A stretch of DNA of 64,000 nucleotides from NCEH01 sp043195125 (GCF_043195125.1 NZ_JBAFWR010000004.1), one strand, 5' to 3'; positions 24,662 to 33,875 are shown, numbered from the stretch's first letter. The notes: generated from the letters alone by a model not told the origin. Program-made: numbers and translations.

Positions 24662-25134
24662 GCGTGCTCGACGCCCCCACCCTCACGGTTCGCCACGCCA
24701 CCGAAGCGGACCTGCCGGCAGTGCTGGCGCTCTATGCCCAGCCCGGCATGGACGACGGCGCCATGCTGCCGCTGGACGCGGCAAAGGTCCTGTTCCGCCG
24801 CTTCAGCGACTATCCGGACTACAAGCTCTATGTCGCCGAGGCGGGCGGCACGGTGGTGGGCACGTTCGCCCTGCTCATCATGATCAATCTCGGCCATCTC
24901 GGCGCGCCCTCGGCGATCGTCGAGGATGTGGTGGTCGCGCCCCACATGCAGGGCGCCGGCATCGGGCGCGAGATGATGCGCGTCGCCATGGCCCATGCAG
25001 CGGAGAAGGGCTGCTACAAGCTCGTCCTCTCCTCCAACCAGAAGCGCGCGCGCGCCCACGCCTTCTACGAGCAGCTCGGCTTTGCGCGCCACGGCCTCAG
25101 CTTCCATATCGAGCTTGCGGGAGAGGATGCATGA
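24658..25134 (+). CDS. GNAT-family N-acetyltransferase embedded between phnJ and phnK
   Basis: 158 residues. Acetyl-CoA-binding motif A is visible as VEDVVVAPHMQGAGIGREMMRVAMAHA, followed by CYKLVLSSNQKRARAHAFYEQLGF (motif B) and ending GLSFHIEL. It is coupled at both ends by ATGA overlaps, so it is a fixed member of the phnGHIJ-KLMN transcript. The role best supported by position is acetylation of an amino-phosphonate, as known for PhnO. This is inference, because the gene sits inside the core genes rather than after phnN. Confidence 0.9.
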   Translation: MSVLDAPTLTVRHATEADLPAVLALYAQPGMDDGAMLPLDAAKVLFRRFSDYPDYKLYVAEAGGTVVGTFALLIMINLGHLGAPSAIVEDVVVAPHMQGAGIGREMMRVAMAHAAEKGCYKLVLSSNQKRARAHAFYEQLGFARHGLSFHIELAGEDA

Positions 25135-25922
25135 GCGCCCTTGCCGACGACGATCAGCCGCTGCTCAGCGCGCGCGGCCTGACGAAATTCTACGGCGCCC
25201 GGCTCGGCTGCCGCGATGTGGATCTCGATGTCCATCCCGGCGAGGTGGTGGCCATCGTGGGCGAATCCGGCTCGGGCAAGTCGACGCTGCTCGGCCTGCT
25301 CTCCACCGAGCTTGCGCCCACCGGCGGCGCCGTCTCCTACCGCATGCGCGACGGCGTGATGCGCGATCTCGCCGATCTCGCCGAGGCCGAACGGCGGCTT
25401 TTGCTGCGCACCGATTGGGGTTTCGTGCGCCAGCACGCCGAACAGGGCCTGCGGATGGCGGTCTCCGCCGGCGGCAATGTGGGCGAACGGCTGATGGCGG
25501 TCGGCTGGCGGCACTATGGCGAGATCCGCGACGAAGCCGGCGACTGGCTCGACCGGGTCGAGATCGCCCGCGACCGCATGGACGACGATCCGCGCACCTT
25601 TTCCGGCGGCATGCGCCAGCGCCTGCAGATCGCCCGTAATCTCGTCACCCGCCCGCGCCTCGTGTTCATGGACGAGCCCACCGGCGGCCTCGACGTTTCC
25701 GTGCAGGCCCGCCTGCTGGATCTGGTGCGCTCGCTGGTGGCCGACCTTGGCCTGGCGGTGATCATCGTCACCCACGATCTTGCCGTCGCGCGGCTCCTCT
25801 CCCACCGCATCCTGGTGATGCGCCACGGCCGGGTGATCGAGGAGGGGCTGACGGACCAGGTGCTCGACGACCCGCGCGAGCCCTATACCCAGTTGCTCGT
25901 CTCCTCCGTGCTGGCGGCATAA
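25131..25922 (+). CDS. phnK: C-P lyase-associated ABC ATPase PhnK
   Basis: 263 residues. Walker A is GESGSGKST, the signature is FSGGMRQRLQIARNLV, Walker B is RLVFMDEPTGGLD and the switch is THD. The RTDWGFVRQHAEQGLRMAVSAGGNVGERLMAVGWRHYG insertion is typical of PhnK and not of importer ATPases. In E. coli PhnK docks on PhnJ of the core complex rather than on a permease. Start overlaps the GNAT stop. Confidence 0.95.
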   Translation: MSALADDDQPLLSARGLTKFYGARLGCRDVDLDVHPGEVVAIVGESGSGKSTLLGLLSTELAPTGGAVSYRMRDGVMRDLADLAEAERRLLLRTDWGFVRQHAEQGLRMAVSAGGNVGERLMAVGWRHYGEIRDEAGDWLDRVEIARDRMDDDPRTFSGGMRQRLQIARNLVTRPRLVFMDEPTGGLDVSVQARLLDLVRSLVADLGLAVIIVTHDLAVARLLSHRILVMRHGRVIEEGLTDQVLDDPREPYTQLLVSSVLAA

Positions 25923-25933
25923 GGAGCCTCGCG

Positions 25934-26683
25934 ATGAACACCCACATCTCTCCCACGCCGGCTGCCGACGGCGTCCACACACGGGCCGTTCCGCTTCTGC
26001 AAGTGAAGGGCCTCTCCAAGGCGTTCACGCTGCATCTGCGCGACGGCATGCGCCTGCCGGTGGTGGAAGGCGTGAGCTTCGAGGTACGCGCCGGCACCTG
26101 CGTCGCGCTCGGCGGCCCCTCGGGCGCCGGAAAAAGCTCCATCCTCAAGATGGTATTCGGCAATTACCGCACCGATGCCGGCGCGATCCTGATCGCCGAC
26201 GGCGCCGAGCAGGTGGACGTGGCCCGCGCCGCGCCACGCCGGGTGCTACGGTTGCGGCGCGACCGCATCGGCTATGTCAGCCAGTTCCTGCGCGTCATTC
26301 CCCGCGTCTCCACGCTGGACGTGGTGGCCGAGCCGCTGCGCGCCGAGGGCGTGGAGGCGCAAGCCGCCCTGGCGCGGGCGCGCACCTTGCTCGCCCGCCT
26401 CAATCTGCCCGAACGGCTCTGGGGCTTGCCGCCCGCGACCTTTTCCGGCGGCGAGCAGCAGCGGGTGAATATCGCCCGCGGCTTCATCGGCGCCCAGGGC
26501 CTCCTGTTGCTGGACGAACCCACCGCATCCCTCGACGCCGCCAACCGCGCCGTGGTTATCGAACTGATCCGCGAGAAGAAGGCCGAGGGCGTCGGCATGC
26601 TCGGCATCTTCCACGATGGCGAGGTGCGCGAGGCGGTGGCCGATCTGGTGGTGGACGTCTCCGGTTTCTCCGCCGCGCATTAG
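25934..26683 (+). CDS. phnL: Phosphonate C-P lyase system ATPase PhnL
   Basis: 249 residues. Walker A is GGPSGAGKSS, the signature is FSGGEQQRVNIARGFI and Walker B is GLLLLDEPTASLD. PhnL features are VSQFLRVIPRVSTLDVVAEPL and the late IFHDGEVREAVADLVVDV. Belongs to the LolD/FtsE-like ABC subclass, acts with PhnGHI in the nucleosidase step, and docks on PhnK. It starts 11 bases after phnK. Confidence 0.95.
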   Translation: MNTHISPTPAADGVHTRAVPLLQVKGLSKAFTLHLRDGMRLPVVEGVSFEVRAGTCVALGGPSGAGKSSILKMVFGNYRTDAGAILIADGAEQVDVARAAPRRVLRLRRDRIGYVSQFLRVIPRVSTLDVVAEPLRAEGVEAQAALARARTLLARLNLPERLWGLPPATFSGGEQQRVNIARGFIGAQGLLLLDEPTASLDAANRAVVIELIREKKAEGVGMLGIFHDGEVREAVADLVVDVSGFSAAH

Positions 26684-26753
26684 GCGCGGTCCCCCTTCCA
26701 CCTGTCGCCGGAGTGCGCCTCCGCGCGCGGCGATGCGATGAAAAGGCCTTGCC

Positions 26754-27914
26754 ATGTCCGACCCGACCGCTTCCGGTTCCGAGAGCGTTTTCGCCAATGC
26801 CCGCATCGTTCTGGCCGACGAGGTCCTGAACGGCCACGTGCGCGTACGCGACGGGCGGATCGTCGAAATCGGCACCGGCGCGGTGCCCGCCGGCGCCGAG
26901 GATCTCGCGGGCGATTATCTGCTGCCGGGCCTCGTGGAACTGCACACCGATCATGTGGAAGGCCATCTCGCGCCCCGTCCCAAGGTGCGTTGGAACCCGG
27001 TGGCGGCGGTGCTCGCCCATGATGCGCAGATCGCCGCCTCGGGCATCACCACCGTGTTCGATTCGCTCCGGGTATGGCCGGACCGGCGCGCCGTGGGCAT
27101 GGATGGCGATGCGCCCCTGCTGGCCACCGCACTCGCGGAAGCCCGCGCCGCCGGGGCGCTTCGGGCCGACCATCTCATCCATCTGCGCTGCGAGGTGGCG
27201 ACCGACACGGTGGTGGAAGAAGCGCAGGCGATCATGGATGCGCACGACGTGCGCCTCGTCTCGCTGATGGACCACACGCCGGGTCAGCGCCAGTTCGCCA
27301 CCATCGACCAGTTCCGCAGCTATTATAAGAAGAAGAGCGGCATCACCGACGAAGAGATGGACATCATCGTCAAGGCCCGCCTGGAGTTCCATAGCCGTTT
27401 TGCGCGCGAGAATCGCGCCAGCCTCGTCGCCATCGCGCGGGATCGGGGCATCGTGCTGGCGAGCCACGACGACGGCACCGACGCCCATGTGGAGGAAGCC
27501 ATCGGCGACGGCGTGGCCATCGCGGAATTCCCCACCACTCACGAGGCCGCCCACCTCTCGCATGCCGCCGGCATCCGCGTGCTGATGGGCGCGCCCAATC
27601 TGGTGCGTGGCGGCTCACACACCGGCAATGTCTCCGCCCAGTCCCTGGCGCAGGCGGGCTTGCTCGATATCCTGTCGTCGGATTATGTGCCGTCTAGCCT
27701 TTTATGGGCTGCCTTCGATTTGACCCAGCGCGAAAGCCAGATCACCTTGCCGCAAGCCGTCGCCATGGTCACCCGCACGCCCGCCGCCGCCGCGAGCCTC
27801 ACCGATCGCGGCGAGATCGCACCGGGCAAGCGGGCGGATCTGGTGCGGGTGCGCCTCGCGGGGGAATTGCCCGTGGCCACCGCCGTGTGGCGCGAGGGGC
27901 GGCGCGTGGCATGA
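26754..27914 (+). CDS. phnM: RPnTP hydrolase PhnM
   Basis: 386 residues, amidohydrolase fold. Removes pyrophosphate from ribose 1-phosphonate 5-triphosphate. The metal site is LVELHTDHVEGHLAPRPKVRW (H-x-D-H), then RCEVA, LASHDDGTDAHVEEA and EFPTTHEAA. The C-terminal TPAAAASLTDRGEIAPGKRADLVRVRL is typical of the superfamily. The 70-base phnL-phnM spacer contains inverted repeats (TCGCCGGAG...GGCGA) but no U-run. ATGA overlap with phnN. Confidence 0.96.
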   Translation: MSDPTASGSESVFANARIVLADEVLNGHVRVRDGRIVEIGTGAVPAGAEDLAGDYLLPGLVELHTDHVEGHLAPRPKVRWNPVAAVLAHDAQIAASGITTVFDSLRVWPDRRAVGMDGDAPLLATALAEARAAGALRADHLIHLRCEVATDTVVEEAQAIMDAHDVRLVSLMDHTPGQRQFATIDQFRSYYKKKSGITDEEMDIIVKARLEFHSRFARENRASLVAIARDRGIVLASHDDGTDAHVEEAIGDGVAIAEFPTTHEAAHLSHAAGIRVLMGAPNLVRGGSHTGNVSAQSLAQAGLLDILSSDYVPSSLLWAAFDLTQRESQITLPQAVAMVTRTPAAAASLTDRGEIAPGKRADLVRVRLAGELPVATAVWREGRRVA

Positions 27915-28495
27915 GCCTGATGCAGGACGCGATCGCCGAGGCGGCGCGGCCGCTCGGCCCCGGCGCGCTGATCCTGGTGGTCGGCCCCTCCGGCGCCGGC
28001 AAGGACACGCTGCTGGACATCGCCCGCGCGCGTCTTTCAAAAAACGCGAACGTGCATTTCGCGCGCCGGCTGGTGACCCGCCCGGCAGGCGCGGGCGAGG
28101 AACACGGCACCTTGAGCGCGCGGGAGTTCGCCGCCCGAGAGGGGGAATTCGCCCTCTCCTGGCAAGCGCACGGCCTCTCCTACGCCCTTGGGGCGGAAGT
28201 GGCCGCCCAGGTGCGCGCGGGCCATGTGGTCGTGGCGAACGGCTCGCGTGCCACCTTGCCGGAGGCCCGCAAGCGCTTTTCCCGCCTGTTCGTGGTGCAT
28301 GTGAGCGCGCCGGTGGCCCTGCGCGCCGCCCGCCTCGCCGCCCGCGGGCGCGAAGCGGAGGACGATATCCGCGAGCGCCTGGAGCGGGCGCCGCAGATCG
28401 ACCTTCAGCCTGATCTCTTGCTTGAAAATGTCGGCCCGGCAGAGGAATGCGGCACGCGCCTCGCCGATTTCATCGCCGCGCACGCGCCCGCCTGA
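27911..28495 (+). CDS. phnN: Ribose 1,5-bisphosphate phosphokinase PhnN
   Basis: 194 residues, guanylate-kinase-like P-loop: VVGPSGAGKDTLLDIA. RRLVTRPAGAGEEHGTLS and FALSWQAHGLSYALGAEV follow. Makes PRPP from ribose 1,5-bisphosphate, which returns the ribose phosphate from C-P lyase turnover to metabolism. It is the last gene of the operon, overlaps phnM by ATGA, and converges on sciP. phnP is not in this window, so the cyclic phosphodiesterase must be encoded elsewhere or replaced. Confidence 0.95.
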   Translation: MSLMQDAIAEAARPLGPGALILVVGPSGAGKDTLLDIARARLSKNANVHFARRLVTRPAGAGEEHGTLSAREFAAREGEFALSWQAHGLSYALGAEVAAQVRAGHVVVANGSRATLPEARKRFSRLFVVHVSAPVALRAARLAARGREAEDDIRERLERAPQIDLQPDLLLENVGPAEECGTRLADFIAAHAPA

Positions 28496-28547
28496 GCCTG
28501 CCGCGGGCGCGCCCTTTCGGCGCCGGCCAAAGACCGGGCCGTCGGGA

Positions 28548-28823
28548 TTAATTGCGATAATGCTGAATGCGCGTGGTGCGCAGGCCGGGCAAGCCGTGCT
28601 GGTCGATGGAAGCCTGCCACGAGAGGAACTCGTCCACCGTGAGCGTATAGCGCTTGCACGCCTCTTCCAGGCTGATGAGCCCGCCGCGCACCGCCGCCAC
28701 CACTTCCGCCTTGCGTCGTATCACCCAGCGTCGAGTGTCCGGCGGCGGCAGATCCGCGATGGTCAGCGGGCTCCCATCGGGCCCGATCACGTATTTCACC
28801 CTAGGCCGATAGGCATCGGTCAT
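28548..28823 (-). CDS. sciP: CtrA inhibitor SciP (DUF1153)
   Basis: 91 residues. Strong match to alphaproteobacterial SciP: RVKYVIGPDGSPLTIADLPPPDTRRWVIRRKAEVVAAVRGGLISLEEACKRYTLTVDEFLSWQ, a helix-turn-helix protein. In Caulobacter it binds DNA and CtrA and blocks activation of CtrA target promoters in G1. The start at 28823 follows the usual MT-x-Y opening; a GTG four codons upstream is possible. Single gene. Its upstream region is AT-rich with a TTAA-N6-TTAA pair. Confirms an alphaproteobacterial host. Confidence 0.94.
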   Translation of the reverse strand: MTDAYRPRVKYVIGPDGSPLTIADLPPPDTRRWVIRRKAEVVAAVRGGLISLEEACKRYTLTVDEFLSWQASIDQHGLPGLRTTRIQHYRN

Positions 28824-28835
28824 TGCTACGCTCAC

Positions 28836-29149
28836 CCATTACTCAACCCAACCCAGGGCGAACGTGACAGGCGGCGATGAAGATTTCCCTAAAGGACAAT
28901 AAAAAGGTGTTATTTACTTCTATTAACGCGAGTTAAAATCTATAACTTATGTGTAAATGCGCAAGTCATACTCACATGATTGCCATTGCTACACACGATA
29001 ACTGGAAACGAAAACGCCAACGCCTCCCGGCGCAGAAAGACGAATCGAAACAAACCCCACAAAACGGCAACCGCCGCGCTCCTGCTTTACGCAAGGCACG
29101 GCGGCTTCCAATGGTATTGGGGGATGCCCGCCGCGTGACGGGCGGGGAA
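28836..29149. other. AT-rich sciP/glyS spacer with TTAA pair
   Basis: About 310 bases without a gene. The part next to sciP is AT-rich and contains TTAA-CGCGAG-TTAA (28923-28936), one base short of the CtrA spacing TTAA-N7-TTAA. It lies 100 bases upstream of sciP. No terminator with a U-run is clear after glyS. Confidence 0.45.
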
Positions 29150-31384
29150 TTACCCCTCGATCCGGTCGAAATCGGCGATCGCACGCGTGGAAGCGCGGAT
29201 CTCATCCAGCAGTTTGAGGCGGTTGATGCGCAATTGCGGCTCGGGGGCGTTTACGGTCACCGCTTCGAAGAAGGTGTCCACCGGGCCACGCAGATGGGCC
29301 AATGCCGCCATCGCCGCCGCATAATCCTCCTGCGCCACCGCTTCCACCACCTGAGGCTTGACGGTTTCGATCATTGCCGCGAGGCGTTCCTCGGCCGGCT
29401 CGACGAGGAAGCGGGCGTCTGCCGGCCCCTCATAGCGCTCGCCGTCCTTTTTCTCCTCGATACGCAGGATGTTCACCGCGCGGCGATAGCCGGCCAGCAA
29501 GGTCTTGCCGTCTTCGGTCTCCAGGAAGCGCTGAAGCGCCTCCACGCGGCGCACGATCAGCAGCAGATCGTCCTGGTTCGCGAGGCCGAACACCGCGTCC
29601 ACCAGATCGTGGCGCGCGCCGCGCTCGCGCAGATGCACTTTCAGCCGCTCGGCAAAGAAGGCGAGCAGGTCGCGCGCCACGTCGCCGGAGAGGGTCTGTC
29701 CCTCGGCCCGCTCCATGGTCTGCGCATCCGCGCCGGGCGCCAGCTTCAGGATCCGCCGGGCGAGGCCCTGCAGCAGGTCGCTGACCACCTTGTCGGCCAG
29801 CGCACCCACGCGGAACACATCGTGCGGGTGGCTGGCGTAATGCGCCTCCCCGAGGATTGGCCGCGTCGCCGAGACCAGAAGCGGCAGCAGTGGCAGGCGC
29901 AGGTTATTGTCGAGCACGATGCGGATGACGCCCAGCGCGGCGCGGCGTAGCGCGTAGGGATCCTTCGAGCCTGTCGGCTTCTCGTCGATCACCCAGAAGC
30001 CGACCAGCGTATCGATCTTGTCCGCCAGCGCGACGGCGATGGACACCGGCGCGGTGGGCACGCGGTCTGAGGGACCTTGCGGCTTGTAATGATCCTCGCT
30101 TGCGGCGGCGATCTCGGCGGGAAGGCCCTCGCCCTGGGCATAATAGCGGCCCATCAGGCCCTGAAGCTCGGGGAACTCGCCGACCACCTCGGTCAGCAGG
30201 TCGGCTTTCGCCACCCGCGCGGCACGCGCGGCGAGCGCGGGATCGGCGCCCACATGCGGCGCGATCTCCTCTGCCAAACGGGCGATGCGCGCAATGCGCG
30301 CGCCCTGGCTGCCGAGCTTTTCATGGAAGGTGACAGAATCGAACTTGCCGAGCCGGCCTTCCAGCGTGCCCTTGCGGTCCGTGTCCCAGAAGAATTTCGC
30401 ATCCGACAGGCGGGCGCGGATCACCCGCCCGTTGCCGGCGATGATCTGCACGCCGCCGTCGCTCGCGGCGATGTTGGAAATCAAAATGAAGCGGTTGGCG
30501 AGGCGCCCGGTCTTCGGATCCTTCAGCACAAAGCACTTCTGGTTGGCACGGATGGTGGCGCGGATCACCTCGTCGGGGATGGAGAGGAACTCCTCCTCGA
30601 ATTGACCGATCAGCACCACGGGCCATTCCACGAGACCGGCCACTTCCTCCAGCAGCGCTTCGTCCTCCACGAGGTCCAGCCCGTGAACCAGGGCGAGGTC
30701 CTTCGCGTCGGCGAGGATGATGTCCTTGCGGCGGTCGCGGTCGACCACCACCTTGGCGGCCTCCAGCTTGGCGAGATAATCCTCCAGCCGCCGCACCTTG
30801 ATGGGCGCCGGGGCCAGGAAGCGATGGCCGTGGGTGATGTCGGAGGAGACGATGCCGTCGATCTCGAAATGCACCACCTCCGGGTCTTCGACCTCGGTGC
30901 CGAAGGTGCACAGGATGGAATGCAGCGGCCGCACCCAGCGCAGGCTGCCCGTGCCCCAGCGCATGGATTTCGGCCAGGGGAAGGTGCGCACGATCTGCGG
31001 CACGATCTCGGCGATGACCTCGGTGGTCGGCCGCCCAGGCCGCTCCACCACCGCGACGTAGAAATCCCCCTTCTTGGGGTCGCTCTGAATGCTCGCCTGA
31101 TCGATGGAGGCAAGGCCGGCGCTCTTCAGGAAGCCCTGGATGGCCCCGTCCGGCGCGCCGACGCGCGGCCCCTTCTTCTCCTCGCGCGTATCGCTCTGCC
31201 GGCCCGGCAGGCCGTGCACGGCAAGCGCGAGGCGGCGCGGCGTCACGAAGGCTTTCGCGCCCTCATAGAGCAGGCCGCGCTCCACCAGGGCATCGGTGAC
31301 GAGCTTGCGGAGCGATTCCGCCGCCTGCGCCTGCATGCGGGCGGGGATTTCTTCGCTGAACAGTTCAAGGAGCAGGTCGGGCAT
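29150..31384 (-). CDS. glyS: Glycine--tRNA ligase beta subunit
   Basis: 744 residues. The beta subunit of the bacterial alpha2beta2 GlyRS; binds tRNA-Gly. Recognised by MPDLLLELFSEEIPARMQAQA, YTWPKSMRWG-like TFPWPKSMRWGTGSLRWVRPLHSILC, FLSIPDEVIRATIRANQKCFVLKD, the HD-like middle region and the C-terminal anticodon-binding DALR part (SLDRRR-like ATIETVKPQVVEA onward). Start ATG at 31384 matches homologues. It is separated from glyQ by a transporter gene on the same strand. Confidence 0.96.
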   Translation of the reverse strand: MPDLLLELFSEEIPARMQAQAAESLRKLVTDALVERGLLYEGAKAFVTPRRLALAVHGLPGRQSDTREEKKGPRVGAPDGAIQGFLKSAGLASIDQASIQSDPKKGDFYVAVVERPGRPTTEVIAEIVPQIVRTFPWPKSMRWGTGSLRWVRPLHSILCTFGTEVEDPEVVHFEIDGIVSSDITHGHRFLAPAPIKVRRLEDYLAKLEAAKVVVDRDRRKDIILADAKDLALVHGLDLVEDEALLEEVAGLVEWPVVLIGQFEEEFLSIPDEVIRATIRANQKCFVLKDPKTGRLANRFILISNIAASDGGVQIIAGNGRVIRARLSDAKFFWDTDRKGTLEGRLGKFDSVTFHEKLGSQGARIARIARLAEEIAPHVGADPALAARAARVAKADLLTEVVGEFPELQGLMGRYYAQGEGLPAEIAAASEDHYKPQGPSDRVPTAPVSIAVALADKIDTLVGFWVIDEKPTGSKDPYALRRAALGVIRIVLDNNLRLPLLPLLVSATRPILGEAHYASHPHDVFRVGALADKVVSDLLQGLARRILKLAPGADAQTMERAEGQTLSGDVARDLLAFFAERLKVHLRERGARHDLVDAVFGLANQDDLLLIVRRVEALQRFLETEDGKTLLAGYRRAVNILRIEEKKDGERYEGPADARFLVEPAEERLAAMIETVKPQVVEAVAQEDYAAAMAALAHLRGPVDTFFEAVTVNAPEPQLRINRLKLLDEIRASTRAIADFDRIEG

Positions 31385-31445
31385 TGGCTTTGGCTCATCC
31401 TCCCGCAAGACGGGGGGCGGCGCGCGGGCGCCTTCTGGAGTGAAG

Positions 31446-32801
31446 TCAGGTCTGGCTGTTGCCTAGAGGGTTTCGCGTATCGCGTCGAGATGGCGCGTCC
31501 GCCTGTTCGCGATCCAGCGGCATTCCGCTGCGGTCCTCCATGGTGAGGAGACCGGCCAGCGCGATGGCCGCGAGCACGATGAGATAGAGCGCGGGCGCCA
31601 TGGCGCTGTCCAGCCGCTCCTGGAGAAACACGGCGACGATGGGCGCCGTGCCGCCGCCGATGCCGACGCCGAGATTCCAGCTGATCGCCACCGCCGAGCA
31701 GCGGGTGCGGCGCGCGAACATTTCCACCAGCGTGCCGGGCATGGTGCCGCCGCCGAGCGCGATCAGCACCGCAAAGCCCAGTTGCCCGAGGAACACCTCC
31801 TCGGCCACCGCGCTGCTCAGCAGGCGGAACAGCGGCCAGGAAAACACGATCATCCCGAAAAACCCGGCGCCGAGCACCCATTTGCGTCCGATGCGGTCGC
31901 TGAGGGCGGCGAAGACCACGCACAGGATCAGCGTCACCATCATGTTCGCGGTGTTCATCTGAAGCGCCACGCGCGCGCTGAGATGGTCCACCTGCTGCAT
32001 GTAGGTCGTGAGATAGACGAAGATCAGATAGAAGATCACGCCGATCAGGAAGGTCATGGCATTGGCCCGCAGGATCGCGCGCCAATCCTCCCGGAAGGCC
32101 CGCACCATGGGCGGCTCCTCCCCGGCTTGCGCCGTGCCCGCATCCTGCACCATGGAATTGCGCACGAACAAGGCGAACGCGCCGAGCACCACGCCGAGCA
32201 GGAAGGGAATGCGCCAGCCCCAGTCCACCAATTGATCCTGTGTGAGGAACGAGGCCGTCAAAGCGCCGACGCCAGAACCCAGCAGCGTGCCGCCATTGCT
32301 GCCCACGGTGGAGAAGGAACTCACCAGCCCGCGCCAGCGCGGCGCGCTGTTCTCCGCGAGGAAGACCGCGGAGGTGGTGAACTCTCCGCCGATGGAAACA
32401 CCTTGGGCGAGGCGCAGGACCAGCAGCAGCACCGGGGCCGCCGCGCCCGCCATGGCATAGGTAGGCAGCAGGCCGATCGCGACCGTGGAAACCGTCATCA
32501 AAGCGGCGGATATGAACAGCGCCCGCTGGCGTCCGTAGCGGTCACCGATATGCCCGAACAGCACGGCACCGAGCGGCCGCATGAGAAAGGACGCCGCGAA
32601 AATGCCGAACGCCGACAGAAGGCCGATGACCGGGCTGGAATTGGGGAAGAAATTTTTCGCAAAAATGCTGGCCAGGAAGCCGTAGGCAGCGAAATCGTAC
32701 CATTCCAGCAGGTTGCCCGCAGCGCCCGCCGCCAGCATGTGGGGCGTGACCGGCCTTGGTGGCGCGGGCACGGGGCAATCCATGGGCATCGCATCGCTCA
32801 T
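31446..32801 (-). CDS. MFS transporter, metabolite:H+ symporter (MHS/ProP-like) family
   Basis: 451 residues with about 12 hydrophobic segments. The MHS signature GNLLEWYDFAAYGFLASIFAK starts TM1. GHIGDRYGRQRALF lies in the TM2-TM3 loop, and LRLAQGVSIGGEFTTSAVFLAE and ALSDRIGRKWVLG (second repeat) follow. MHS members import organic acids, betaines or shikimate; the substrate is unknown. It lies between glyQ and glyS with spacings of 26 and 61 bases, so it is probably co-transcribed with both. That is an unusual location for such a gene. Confidence 0.9.
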   Translation of the reverse strand: MSDAMPMDCPVPAPPRPVTPHMLAAGAAGNLLEWYDFAAYGFLASIFAKNFFPNSSPVIGLLSAFGIFAASFLMRPLGAVLFGHIGDRYGRQRALFISAALMTVSTVAIGLLPTYAMAGAAAPVLLLVLRLAQGVSIGGEFTTSAVFLAENSAPRWRGLVSSFSTVGSNGGTLLGSGVGALTASFLTQDQLVDWGWRIPFLLGVVLGAFALFVRNSMVQDAGTAQAGEEPPMVRAFREDWRAILRANAMTFLIGVIFYLIFVYLTTYMQQVDHLSARVALQMNTANMMVTLILCVVFAALSDRIGRKWVLGAGFFGMIVFSWPLFRLLSSAVAEEVFLGQLGFAVLIALGGGTMPGTLVEMFARRTRCSAVAISWNLGVGIGGGTAPIVAVFLQERLDSAMAPALYLIVLAAIALAGLLTMEDRSGMPLDREQADAPSRRDTRNPLGNSQT

Positions 32802-32827
32802 GGCGCCTTCCCCACTCCCCTTGCGCC

Positions 32828-33760
32828 TCAGGCAGCGGCGCCGCCGGCCTCGGTCTTCAGCCAGGCCGCCCCGCAGCCCTTGGCGAGTTCGCGCACCCGC
32901 AGGATATAGCTCTGTCGTTCGGTGACCGAGATCACGCCGCGCGCATCCAGCAGGTTGAAGACGTGCGAGGCCTTGATGCACTGGTCATAGGCCGGCTGAG
33001 CCATCAGATGGCGCTCGCCCACATCTCCGTCCGCGAGATATTTCGCGCAAGCGGCTTCCGCCATCTTGAACTGCTCGAACAGCATGTCGGTGTCGGCATA
33101 TTCGAAATTATGGCGCGAATATTCCTTTTCCGCCTGCAAGAACACATCGCCATAGGTGGTCTTCTCGGCGCCCTCGCGACCGTTGAAGTTCAGGTCGTAG
33201 ACGTTCTCCACGCCCTGCACATACATGGCGAGGCGTTCCAGGCCATAGGTCAATTCACCGGAAACCGGGGCGCATTCGAAGCCCGCCACCTGCTGGAAAT
33301 AGGTGAATTGCGAGACTTCCATGCCGTCGCACCAGCATTCCCAGCCGAGGCCCCAGGCGCCGAGCGTCGGGCTCTCCCAATCGTCCTCGACGAAGCGCAC
33401 GTCATGGAGCGCGGTGTCGATGCCAATGGCGGCGAGTGAGCGCAGATAGAGGTCCTGGAGGTTGTCCGGCGAGGGCTTCAGGATCACCTGGAACTGGTAA
33501 TAATGCTGTAGCCGGTTGGGGTTCTCGCCATAGCGCCCGTCCTTCGGGCGGCGCGAGGGCTGCACATAGGCGGCGCGCCAATGCTTCGGGCCCAGCGCGC
33601 GCAGCGTGGTCGCAGGATGGAAGGTGCCGGCTCCCACTTCCATGTCATAGGGCTGCAGCACGACGCACCCCTGGTCCGCCCAGAAGCGCTGGAGCGCGAG
33701 CAGGAGGCCCTGAAAGGAACGGTCGGGCCGCATATGCGACGGAAGCGTGGGATCGATCAT
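32828..33760 (-). CDS. glyQ: Glycine--tRNA ligase alpha subunit
   Basis: 310 residues, class II synthetase catalytic subunit. Motifs seen are RSFQGLLLALQRFWADQGCVVLQPYDMEVGAGTFHPATTLRALGP, YVQPSRRPKDGRYGENPNRLQHYYQFQVILKPSP, GLGWECWCDGMEVSQFTYFQQ and ELTYGLERLAMYVQGV. Length is normal. The start MIDPTLPSHMRPDRSFQG was taken from the ATG at 33760. First gene of the glyQ-MHS-glyS run. A long inverted repeat lies about 120 bases upstream. Confidence 0.97.
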   Translation of the reverse strand: MIDPTLPSHMRPDRSFQGLLLALQRFWADQGCVVLQPYDMEVGAGTFHPATTLRALGPKHWRAAYVQPSRRPKDGRYGENPNRLQHYYQFQVILKPSPDNLQDLYLRSLAAIGIDTALHDVRFVEDDWESPTLGAWGLGWECWCDGMEVSQFTYFQQVAGFECAPVSGELTYGLERLAMYVQGVENVYDLNFNGREGAEKTTYGDVFLQAEKEYSRHNFEYADTDMLFEQFKMAEAACAKYLADGDVGERHLMAQPAYDQCIKASHVFNLLDARGVISVTERQSYILRVRELAKGCGAAWLKTEAGGAAA

Positions 33761-33875
33761 GGCATCGTTCTGACTGCGGCGACGGCGCGGCTCGCGGGCG
33801 GCGGCCCCGCCGCTTCCCGCTGCACACCGCGACCTCTGAGGACGCGAGGCGCTCCCTTGGGAACGCGCGCGGACA

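Noticed and set aside
26684..26753. Inverted repeats between phnL and phnM as a terminator
   Set aside because: The stem is imperfect and has no U-run. phnM follows in the same operon order, so read-through is expected.
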